From Ochotona curzoniae (Eukaryota; Chordata; Mammalia; Lagomorpha; Ochotonidae), in the NCBI RefSeq assembly GCF_017591425.1, contig NW_024464918.1, forward strand, positions 12,336,001 through 12,400,000: a stretch of 64,000 nt of DNA, written 5' to 3'. This document shows positions 26,001 to 38,000 of this stretch, piece after piece. Numbering within the stretch: the first letter of the stretch is position 1; each line of letters starts with the position of its first letter. Under the pieces are notes generated by a model. It was not told where the DNA came from. It did no database searches and saw only the letters and a list, made by a program, of their open reading frames with translations. A program made the position numbers and the translations under genes.

Positions 26001-29000
26001 GATGACCATTTTATGCAGGGGCATGACTGGCTGTGTGATGTGCCAAAAGCAGAGTCCAGAATGAAGACTTTGGCAGAACTGAGCGTCCAATGAGTCATGC
26101 ACTTGCTGAGTGTGACTTCCCATGGAAGGCAAAGACGGGTGGTGTCTGGAGCCATCTGAGAGAGGTGCCCTTGCTGGAGCCCTTACCCCGCCTCCTCTGG
26201 TGGCTTCACGCCTAGGAGGGCTATTGAAATACTAAGAGAGACAGCCAGACACAAGGAGGATGCTGCTGTGACTGCTAACCACAAGCAACAGCAGGGTTTG
26301 CTCTGCCTTGCTTCGAAAGCAGAAGCATATTGTCCTGAAAAGAGTGTGCAGAAGTGAACACATTCCTGGGATTGAGAGAGGCTCCATGTGCTGAAGGTAA
26401 TGACAGGTAGCCTTGGGGTGGTGGCCTGCAGTGTTCAAATGTGAGGATGCCTGGGGAGGCAGGAAGGGGGCAACTTAGCGAAACAGGCACCCTACCGCAC
26501 CCCCTGCAGCACCCCAGCCAGGGGCCTGCCTTCCTGCCCTCAGAGAGGCTGCAGGAGCTGTCTTCTTGGCCTTGGAGCTGTCGTCTTGACTTGGAGCAGC
26601 TTTTTTCAGGGTTTGCTGGAGCCAAGAGGATATTTGAGATCTTGACACTGGATCTTCAGAGAAAGGAAGTAAATGATTAAAAGGCAACAGAAAGATAAGG
26701 TGTGATGGGGCAAGGTCAGCTTGGCAGATTCCCCAGAATAATGAAAAAAGAAAGTTAATGGAAAGGGAAAGAATTCTATTATGCCTGAGTGCAACAACTC
26801 ATAAACCCCCCGGAACTTTGAGTGCCTAAGGAAAAGTGCAGCGTGGGGCACACGAAAGTTCCTGAATGAGCATCTCAGTGCTTGACCACGGGTTTACTGT
26901 ACTTTCAGGAAGCTGATGTTTCTTCTTTGCCCAAAATGCTCTCTCCTGGTCTTCATGCGCACCCAGCATCTGCCAGATCCTTCTCCTCTATGGAGGTTTC
27001 CCTGGCTTTTTTCCTGTACCCTCATCTTGCTCCTCTGCAGGCCACTGGCTCTTAGTATAAGGATGCGTGTTTGGGCCTTTGTCATTTACTCCCTCCCTTG
27101 ACCTTCAAATACTCTCATGACTATAAGTTTCCCTCCTCCTGCCACATACATTTGGCCCAACCTCCAGGGTGTAGAAGAGCCATTGGGCAGGGATGTGTTC
27201 CTTGTGCCTGATAATTGCTTTAGTTCCTACGTGGCAACTGAGAACATTCTATCCATTGGGTTATGTTAGTCTCATGATAATCCCTTAGGGAAGATACTTT
27301 CCCTAAGTAACAGGTGGGGATACCAAAAGTCAGTGAGCTCTAGAGCAGGTACTAGCTACACTTCACCTCACAGTGTGTTCAGTTAGTGCTGGTATTACCC
27401 CTATGCACATGAGAAGACAGAGCCAGGGCTGCATCAAGTGCTGCGCACTCTCATGGCCTTCTGGGGTCTGGCACAGCACTGCTCATGCGCTGTGTGATGT
27501 GCCCCTGTGTGTTCAGCTCCTCAACTTGGCAAGGAGCTCCTCAAAGATGAGAATGAAGACTGACTCCTTGAATTAACAAGTGTTCCAAAAATGCAGGGAC
27601 AAGTGGATCAACACAAGATGGGAGACTACAGGTCAGGAAGAATGGAGATTGGGAAATGGATCTGTTGAGATTCCCCAATAATTTACTTTCTGCTGCTGCT
27701 TGAAAGAATGCAGGCCTCTTTCTCTTTCCAAACCCTGGGTGCTAGGCCTGTGCAACGACATAAGCAATCCCCTTGCTAATTTATGGTAAAACATACAGAG
27801 TGACTTTCAAGGGGTTGCAATGTAGGGTGCATGAAGGACCACTTTAGAACTAAACAGTTATGCCCTGTAGAATACAGATGGGCCCCTCCAAAGCCCAGCA
27901 TTTCTAGGAATGGGTCCAGGGCAGTGTAATGGACCAGTTGTAGGACTGATTGCAAATTCCTCCTTCTCCCCGGCTTTGCCTCCTCTTAGGTTACAGTCTC
28001 TGGAATGAAACCTTTGAAGAACATCCTCCCTTTGATGTGCCAGATGCCAATGGCAGCTTCCTGTCCCCAGCCCTGGGGGGCTTCTACATGTTCCTCACCA
28101 TGATCATCCTGCTCCAGGTAGGAAGGTCTTGCTAGCCAGAGGCCAGGAAGACCTATTGGTACCATCTTTAGAATTTAGGAAAATAGAATCAGTGCTGGCC
28201 TCAGCAAAAAACTCCCTGGACCAAGAGGAGGAAGAAATGACCATGGCTTTCCTGTAGTTTTCTATAAAGATTTTTTCCCCGTTGGAAAGCCAGACTTTAC
28301 AAAGAAAAGGAGAGACGGAGAGAAAGATCTTCCAACTGCTGATTCATACCCCAAAATGGCCACCAAGTGACAAAGATGAGCCAATCCTACCTGAAGCCAG
28401 GAGGCTGGAGCTTCTTCCAGATCTCCCACACTTGTGCAGGTCCCAAGGCATTGGACCATCCTCTGCTGCTTTCCCAGGCCATAAGTAGGGAGCTGGATAG
28501 GTATTAGAGCAGCCAGGATACAAACCAACACCCATATGGAATCCCAGCACTTATGGGGAGAGGAATAACCAATTGAGTCATTGCACCAAGCCCCCTCCTG
28601 TAGATTTTTAAGAGGATTTGTGTTGTGGGTAATGTCAGACCCAGCCTTGTCTGGTGGAGGGGACCTTGCCCGTCAGATAATGAGTAGAGCAAAATACTTA
28701 TCAGCTTTCTGATTTGAACCTAAGGTTACGGCAATAACAGGTGTGTCTACCCCTTTGCCAGGGTTACAGCAGGTAAAGCAACAATGAGCAAAGATAAAAA
28801 AAAAAGTAGTACAGAGTTGCTGTGAACACTCAAATCGCAAACAATACTAAAGAAACCACACACAGGTTGATGTTTTTGCACTTGATAGAGATAGACGAGA
28901 ACAGAATGGGCCATGTAGGGAAGGAAAAAGCAAGTAAAGAACACCTACTGAAAGTGAGGCAGTGATGGACAAAAAGATGATTTAAAGAAAAAGAGAAAAG

Positions 29001-32000
29001 CAGACCCGGCGCAGTGGTGTAGTGGTTAAGGTCCTCGCCTTGCATGCCCGGGATCCCATATGGGCACCGGTTCTAATCCCAGTAGCCCCACTTCTCATCC
29101 AGCTCCCTGCCTGTGGCCCGGGAAAGCAGTCGAGAACGGCCCAAAGCTTTGGGACCCTGCACCTGAATGGGAGACCCGGAAGAGGGTCCTGGCTTCGGAT
29201 CGGCATAGCATTGGCTGTTGCGCTCACTTGGGGAGTGAGTCATCGGACGGAAGATCTTCCTCTCTACCTCTCTTCTTTGTATATCAGCCTTTCCAATAAA
29301 AAAAAAATAAAATAAATCTTTAAAAAAAAAAAGCAAACTTGATACTCTGTAGCAAAATGCAGTCAGTCAAAGGATGTAAGAAATTGGAGTTTTGCTTTGG
29401 TAAAACTCCATTTGCATTGAATTTTTGGTAGTTCTTGAGGCAGTTTTATTGTGCTTTTATTAGTAAAACATTTTCAGTGACTCATTCATCCAACATAGTA
29501 TTTCTTTCAGAATGTGAACCTTGGCTTCCTGACCACACAAAGTAATGTGCAAGTCCTTCCATGGGCCAACCAGGCCCAAGGTGATCTGGGCGTTGACCTT
29601 CTCTGTGATTTGGGCTGTTCCCTGTTTGTCCCATATTCGCTCACATACAAGGTCCTGCTCCCTGTTATTCCGTAAGCAACGGAGCTTCTTCCCTACTTCC
29701 CCCACCTCAGCCTGGCCTTTCCCTCTGTCTCCCTTGACAATCTCATACCACACATGTCTCTGCTCAAAGGTCAGGCTTTCTATGATTGCCTCCCTGCTAT
29801 CTCACTCCACCCTCTTCACTTGTTTCGTTCTTGTTCCTAAGACTTATCACCTTTTGATAAATATTTGCTTGTTGTTAACTGTTACTGGAATGTAAGTTCT
29901 TCAAAATCGGAGGATATTGCTGATTTTTTTTTCCTTCGAAGTTCATTTATGGTACTTAGACGATAGATGTGAGGGAGCTTCAAAAAGTTCATGAGAAAGT
30001 GAAATTAACAGATAATGTAAGTCTTCCACAAATTTCCTGAAACTGCTTCACCTTAAGGATGGACTGGAAAATAAGTAACGATGGGTCCTAGTGAGGGTGG
30101 GTGGTAGCCCTCGGCAGGAACAGAGATCTCAGGGTACTCTGGTGCTGAACCTCTATCACTTGCTTCCAGCACATTCACTAAACAGCCACTAAACAGCCAG
30201 TATGTCAGATATCTTGTATCTGACATTCCCAGTTGAAGAAGTCTTACCTCCTTTTCAGGTTCCTCGAAGAATTCCAAGGGAGACATGAAATCACTGATGT
30301 TTGTTTTCCCTGAGAAAGGGCATCCTATGAGCTACCCTCTGCTTGGCAGTGAATGCATTTGCTGTCCCATGGTGAGGAAACCACTTGTCTCTGCACTGCT
30401 CTTCTCTCAGGTGCTGATCCCCATCTCGTTGTATGTATCCATTGAGCTGGTCAAGATTGGGCAAGTGTTCTTCCTACATAATGACCTTGACCTGTGCGAT
30501 GAAGAAGCAGATTGGCCCATTCAGTGCCGAGCCCTCAACATCACAGAGGACCTGGGCCAGATCCAGTATATCTTCTCTGATAAGACGGGGACCCTGACGG
30601 AGAATAAGATGGTGTTCCGGCGTTGCTCCATCATGGGCAACGAGTACTGTCACCAAGAAAACGGTAAGAAGATACCCAAGAACCTCTAGCCTCTTCTTAA
30701 AGGGAAAGACCAGGCTGCCCACAGAAACCGTGGGGCATTTTGGCAGCTTGTAGCTTGCCAAATGGTCTTTCATTTAATAGATCAGTAGTACACTTACTAC
30801 CTCTAATCTTTCATTTGGTAGTCCTCCAGTTGATTTTCGCCTGGTACCATTTACAGCACAGGACCTTCAACTGTCAAGGATGGATAAAGGAAATAGTCCC
30901 ATTGTATGCCAGTCAAGGATTAATTTCTCAAATGACTTACTCTCCCTAACATGTGAGCATTGGTATAGATCTGCACTTACATGAAGTGCACAAGTGAGCT
31001 GATGAGACACATCCAGAAATGTCTTCCCTGCTAACTAAATTTTCCCTGGTACAAACTTTTGATTTAGGAGGTGGAGCTCTAAGTTGCCTGGGTTGTTATG
31101 TAATATGGAATGAAGGTGGCCTGTAGAGCTGATCCAGTTCCCTCAGCTACCCCTCATGTACACACACACACACACACATACTTAAAAAAAAAACTTTCCA
31201 AGAAAACAACATTCTTTCCAGTGTGAGGAATGGAGAAAGGAAGAGCTGTGATAAGCAGCTCCATCACTCCTTGCCATGGTGATTATTTATGTGGGAGCTT
31301 TTTAATAATAGTAACAGCCACCATTACTTAGGGTAAGCTAGCCATTGTAATACGTTGTATTGTTAAGTCTTTAAAAACTATCTTTCAGGTTAGTTACTTT
31401 TTGAAATCTTCTAACTGAAGCAATAGAAATACAGGCTAAGTCAATGCTCGGTTGTATAACCAGCAAGCAGCAGAGCCAATAATGGAACCTATGGCATTTC
31501 ATGGTATTCCTCTTTCTCCAACCTTGCTAGCCTAATGAGAAGTTTTTCAGAGCAGTGTGTGATTTTTCTATGTTTCCACTCCCAGCCCTAAATTTTAGGC
31601 TATCCCCAAGTAGGGCCCAACCCAGGGGTGGCTGGTACAATAACAAGTTTCCTTTCTTGCAGCCAAACGACTGGAGACTCCGAAAGAGCTGGACTCAGAC
31701 AGTGAGGAATGGGCGCAGTACAACTGCCTGCGTCTCCCAGCCAGGTGTGCCCAGGGTCCAGCAACAGTGAGAAGTCAAGGAGGTTCACGGCCGCTGAGGA
31801 GGAGCCAGAGCGCACGGGTACCCATCCAGGGCCACTTCCGGCAAAAGTCCGTGGGGAGCTGCGAAACTTCACAACCTCCTGTAGCCTTCAGCAGCTCCAT
31901 AGTAAGTTGCTACCTTTTTGCTTCTGAATTTCAAGTGACGTAGGGTAAGGGAAAAAATGAAGGAGAACTTTGGAATGTGAAACAGAAGAGCTTTTAGAAA

Positions 32001-35000
32001 GGCTAGTATGTAAACCCTACAGAGCTCTCAAAATGGCAACCTGTAGACTTAGCTGAAGTGTGCAAATGTCTTTTGTTAACGTATGTAATTCTTGTTATCT
32101 TGAAATGCTCAGTATTTAGAAATCAGAACATTTTGTAGGACCATACACATTTCTCTTTTTGAAAATATAGCTGGGCAAATTGTCCATGTTGAGCTGGCAT
32201 CTCCCTATAGCAGAAATGGGCTTCGCTGAAGGAATCAACTCCCCCAAGGCTGGGCATGCATTCACAGTCCCCTGTGTCACAGCCCCTCCCTGTCTGAGCT
32301 GAGAGGCGGCAGCATGCTCATTATGCATGTTTTTCCAATTAGATACTTCAAAGGAACTAGAAATATTTGTTATACTCATGTTTCTATAAAGTTAAAAAAA
32401 AAAACAAGATAAGCCTGCAAGGCTTCTGTGTTTGAAGAAAAAGAATAAAATATACTTTTCAATGGAAATCAAAAATAATTCTTAAATGGTTAGGAAGCAG
32501 AAAACACCGGTCAAAATTGCCCAGCCTACTTCATTCCCTTAAGTCAGCTAACTGGTCCCACAGGTATGTGTGTTGGCAGCTTGGATCCATGGCTTTCTGC
32601 ATATGGTCCCTGTTGGTCTGGTGCATGACAGCAGCCAGCAGTAAACTGCCAGGGAGGACAGAGAGCTCCTCCCCCAAGATTGCACAGCCTTCCTCGGTGA
32701 AGGCCTGAACTGGGCCTTCTGACGCCTGTCCTGTTCTTTATGCCTGTACTTTATCCAGAGAACATACAAACAGATCATCTGGAATCTGGAATCTACCACT
32801 CTTGCAGAAAAGAACAAAGAGGTTCCAGCTCTCTTTTGTCTTGTCTTTCTTCTGTTCTTTATTTTTTAAGGCTGAGAAAGAGAGGCAAACAGATGTCTCA
32901 TCCACTGGTTCAACTCCCAAATGCCCACAATAATCAGGCCTGGGGCAACCCCAAGTCAGGAGCTGAGAACTCAGTCCTCTTGATCTGGCTGCAGGTGGGT
33001 GGCAGGCACCTGTATAACTGAGTCATCGCCTTGTGCCTCACAGGGCACATGTTAGCAGGAAACTACAACCAGAAGTGGAGCTAGGCACAGAGATACTCCA
33101 AACTTGGAGTCCATTTCCTCTCAGGCTTCTGTTCCCCCACTGCCCTGAATAAGCACATATAACTACATGTACTGGACATATTCTGCACTGTCAGTGTGTG
33201 TTAATAGTAGATTCGGGATTTTTTTTTCACCTGATATCAAAAGCATTTTCATTTGCTATCTGGTGTTCATAAGCTAGGACCATGTTTTCTGATTGAGTTG
33301 TTACTCATCTACCTTTGGGGGAGCAGGAAGTTCATGTGTTAAGTTGTTGTCATGCTCAGTAGTACATTAGCTAGGCTAAAAGTAGAACAGTGTGTAAGGA
33401 CACAGGATGCTGGATCCTCATCAACATCCATGAGAAACCATCCATAGATGCCTTTGGGAAGAAGTGGAGTGGTTTCCTTTTGTAGTTTTCCAAGTGATGT
33501 AACAGCAGGACACATATGTGATCAAATCTTCCTCTAATTTAATCCTGCTCCTTAATGGAAGGGCCTCCCCTAGCTCTTTATTTAAATACTTTTATGATAA
33601 AATTCAATAGATTGTCCTAGGTATTAGAGTCTATGTGTCTTTTGGCACCTTCCAGTTCTAAATACTGTGAACATCCCACGTGCCTGAAAATCTCTCTCCC
33701 AGAACACCAGGAAGAGAGAAAAGGAGGCTAACCTCTGTGGCTCTCAACTGGGGCATACTCATCACCCCCCCCCCTTGTCCTTGCTCAGTCTGGCCAACCT
33801 TAATGGCCCAGAAAAACTGCAGCCCCGAGCCAGGCCATGTGACTTCTCCACAGTGTCTCTGACTGGTTATCAGTGGGAAGGACACGCACACACCTGGAGC
33901 TGTCTCTAGATTTTGGACTCTGCTGAACCCAAGCTGGCAGTTGCAATGGCAAGTTTTCACTGAATCCACCCTGGAGCAATAAGGAAATTGACACTGTGTG
34001 GGCAGGTGGAGATGATGACGTGTTCTCTTTATGAGCAGTGTATTGCTGTATAATCAGGTCACTTAAAAAAAAAGTGTGGGGTTAATGGGATAAAGGTATG
34101 CTTGGAGAGTTGTCTGGGAGGGCACTGCGCTGAGATTCAGGAAATGCAGGTTCAGGTTGTAATTCTGCCACTGGCTTACTTGGAAGTCTTGAAGAAGTCA
34201 TTAAACCTTTCGTGTTTCCTGACCATTCTCACTAGGGTGTCCTACAAGTCAAACTCCAAATTTGTGTTGAACCACTGAGATTCCTTCCAGTGAAGTATTA
34301 GCATAGTTCTGGTCTCAGGTTCCCTGTGTATCCGCTCTGTGACCATAGTCAGCCTCCTGAGCTGGGCACCCAAAATCCCCATCATCCAGATGAGGGTGAT
34401 GGTTGCAGCCTGGGGGTTATTTGGAGGACTGACTGCTTTAAGCCTCATGTCTTAGACATCGATAAAGAGTGGAGATTTTGAATGATCTTGGTAAAGGGAA
34501 GCTGTTCTCCCTGGGCTAATGATCCATATCTAATATTGTAAGAGGAAGTAGGGAGTTATCATACACTACAGCGGCTGAACTCTTTGCTAAGATTTTGGTA
34601 TAGTTGCTCAAGGCAGGAAAAAGGGTACAGAACCTTTGTTTCTGATGATTCTTGTAAGTGGCCAATATTGAAATCCACTCTACACAGACCATCGTCCCGC
34701 CGCAGTTGAGTCTATAATTCATGTAAACAGTCACCTTCCACAGCTTTGGAGGTGTTGGCAGAAGGCGGGGGCAGTGGAGAGATGTGTATTCCTTTAAAAG
34801 ATTCTCATTCAAACCATAAAATATCTCCGGCTGGGGTCACTTCGTTGATTCAGTGCCCAGAGAGCTTCTGAGGGAGTCCCAGGTTGGTTTGTCATGCCCA
34901 GCATGTTTGGCAGGCCCTCTGAACTTGCCCTTCTTCCTTCCACCTGCCCACACTCCTCCCTCCACCTGCTGATTTGGCACCTGGACTGGGCTGATAATCT

Positions 35001-38000
35001 ATACAACTGCCTGTTGACTACCTTCACCTTGTGTACTTGGTCAGCGCTTGTTCCCGAACTACACTCCCCACCTCACCAAGGATGCCAGATGGAATCATAA
35101 CATTGCACCACAATTTAAAGAAGCTAGTTGTCAATTTCTTTGGAATAGGAAAGCAAAAATTTAACAAGAATCACAGTGTCAACAACAAGGAAGCATCAGT
35201 CATGACCACTTAATTGCTATAAAAGCTGTGGTTTTAAGGTGTGGATAATATACTTGCAAAAAGGATGGGGAGCTGAGCCAAAGTATAATAGTCCTGGCAG
35301 ATGGAAAATGAAGTTTCTTTTTTCTCTCATGGTCTGTAAGCAGCCAAGATTCCAGAAGAGAGTCTTTGTTCAAAAGTGCCACTTGGACAGCGGTTCCCAG
35401 AACCAGCAGACCAAAGAATATCTTGCTAATCATAAAATTTGCATTGGGGCAGCTCGATCTCTGCAAACTGTATCATCACTCCTCTCTGCAGCATGCCTTT
35501 CCCTCCTCCAGAGAGACTGCTTAGAGAGGAAGGGACTTTCACTGGCCCTTGGCCTCCCTTCCCTGACCTTGGCGTGCTTTTCTTACTCTGGGAGAGATTT
35601 ATGCAGCACTTTGTCACTCCAGACTGGTCGGTCAGCGCACATACACACACTCCCACTGGAGGGTTAGGTACGAGTCCTGATATAAGCAGCCAAATAGACA
35701 AAATCCTTCTGGAGATGAAGTGATTCCACAAGCCTGGAGCAGATACGGCTTGTCTCAACTGTGCTTCCCTTGGTCCCATGGCTCCTGTTCACCAGAGGTG
35801 GCAGCATCTGGAAGACAAGACACCCTTCTGACTTGGTCAGTGAGTGGATTTTTTTTCCCTTGGGCTTATGTCTTGGTTAGGGAAATTTTTGCCCTAATGA
35901 TCTATGTGTTTCTATTCATGTGTAGATTTGCTAGCACTGAGTTTTCCTAGGTCTTTATCCAAACCAAACATCATCAAAACCACTTCAGCCAAAGCAAAAA
36001 CATCAGTGCCCTGAACAAAACTGTAGCCTCCATCTCCCCAACCAGGAAAGGCTGCTTCCTGGTAATACTGCAACTATAGGGTTAGGCCTCTAATAGGGAC
36101 CAAAGGGGAAGTGATGGAAGGCAGGGGTGTATCCTTTCTTTGGTCCTCAACACTCCAGAGCTGTTGTGACAGAAATTTCCTGTGCATCCTTCCCAAAAGA
36201 GTTTTACCCGTATGTTAGCATGCAAATGTGTCACATCCATTAATACACCCTTTACCCAGATGAAAGCCTACATATACAATTTTGAACTTCATTTTTTTTA
36301 ACTTAATGAGTGTCAGGGAATATTATCTGTAGATGAACAAGAGCCGCCTCCTCCTTTTTAGTGACTGTTTGAATGCCATGTGGGTTGGTTGAGCTATCAT
36401 CTGTCAATACAAGAATGTCATTTTCTCTGCAGTTTTGACTGTGAGAGCATGGTTACTAAGTTGGTGAGAATAGTGTGTGCATTTTTAATTTTGATTGATT
36501 CATCTCAAGAGGTTGAGTAGCTGTAAATTGAAGAATCTGTTTCCTTGCAGGGTCAGTGTTTGTGTTTCTTTAGAGTAGTGTTTCATTTGTTTAGTTGGTG
36601 AATAACATTTACTCTCACATATACTGTGCTAGACTCTCAAAATATACATCTAATTGGGATTGCATTTTTGGGGAGCTTATAACCCCATGGAAGAACACAA
36701 AGGAAACCAATGACTGTACGGCAGAGCTCTGTGCTGGAAATGTGGGTGCAAATGTCTAGTAAGATTCCAGAAGACATGCAGCTACATTGCACTGGGTGAC
36801 AAGTGGACTTCCTAGAAGAGTCAGTGTCTGAGTCATTTTCAAAAACATGACAGGTTAAGCAGAGGCATAAGAAGAGCATCCAGTGGGGAAGCACAGCATG
36901 TTGTAGGAGGAAAGTTTCTATGCAAGTGGAATGGAGAATGGGCTCTTGAGTGTACCTGGAATGAACTGTACAAATGAGAAAGAGATGCAGGAGTTGGAGT
37001 CACAGGAGGAGCCATGTCACATCCTTTTCTTCCTGGCCTAGGCATGACATACATCTCTGTCTGTTCCTGCCATTGGCTCTGCGCATTTCTGTAGGGACAG
37101 ATTGTTGCTACACAAGCATCACAGTGCAGATGTCCAGGGCCCCACCCTAGACCAGCTGCATTTTAATAAGATCTCCTGTTGATCTGCATGCACATTCAAC
37201 TGCGGGAATTGCTGCCACGGTATTTAAATATTAAGGCAAAATTGAATTCAAGTACCAGCACATTGGTTGTAAGTTTGGATAAGTTATTGGGCTTCAGTAA
37301 GCTTCATTTGGTTCATAATTAAAATAGAAGAACAATGACTGTTTCAGCATAGGTATGATTATTAGATGAAGTACATGAAAGCACTTAATAAAATTTTCAG
37401 TAAGAATAGGACTCTTGTGGAGAATCATATGGGCTCAGAGATCACTTTTGTCACACAGGGTTTGTGGGAATTGAATACAGGCTCTTATATTAATCCAGCT
37501 AGTGGACTGTCTAACTGCCAGAAGGCTCTAATCTGAGGAAGTGGTGGTCCCACAATTTTCTGTTTCTTTCCTTTCAGAAGAATCAAGTAACTGAATGGCC
37601 AGCAGTGGGTCAGGGTACTACTATTGTCCCATGTGCTAACAGTTTCAAGTTCCTAAATGTTGATAACCCACACAGGAAACCAGTGGGCTGGATCAAAAGG
37701 AAGCAGGCAGAACTTTGTCCTGTGGGGGCAGGTTATTGTGCAACTGGAGAAATTAACACGTGCTCCTTGCACCTGCGAGGTGAGACTGCAGGCAGTGCCG
37801 CAGAGAGGCAAGCCTCTGCCAAGGACACATTCCCATCATATTCCTTTTATATGATTTTGTAGAAATGTGTTAAACAATAACTTTACTAAGACATGCCTTA
37901 AGTTCATGAGTGGTGATACAATGTAGAATCCTGGAAAAGAAATTGTCAACAAGGCTGTGGAATGCCTGAAATGTACTGTGCACAGAGACATGTCAGAGAC

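Larger units (their letters stand above)
24956..27989 (+). other. Intron of 3.0 kb
   Basis: It holds a MIR (about 25020-25150), an old interspersed repeat (about 25440-25800), an L2-like piece (about 26905-27120) and a MIR (about 27240-27420). The region 25860-26890 is unique-looking with no feature I can name. Confidence 0.85.
28118..30410 (+). other. Intron of 2.3 kb
   Basis: It holds two CSINEs in opposite orientation (28265-28595 and 29003-29332), an L2 (about 29545-29935), a probable mariner-type fragment (about 29970-30050) and a 10-bp inverted repeat at 30202-30226. The remaining sequence has no recognisable feature. Confidence 0.88.

Noticed and set aside
29003..29080. Possible tRNA gene
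   Set aside because: The tRNA-like boxes belong to a CSINE head; a cloverleaf and a complete 3' half are not present.
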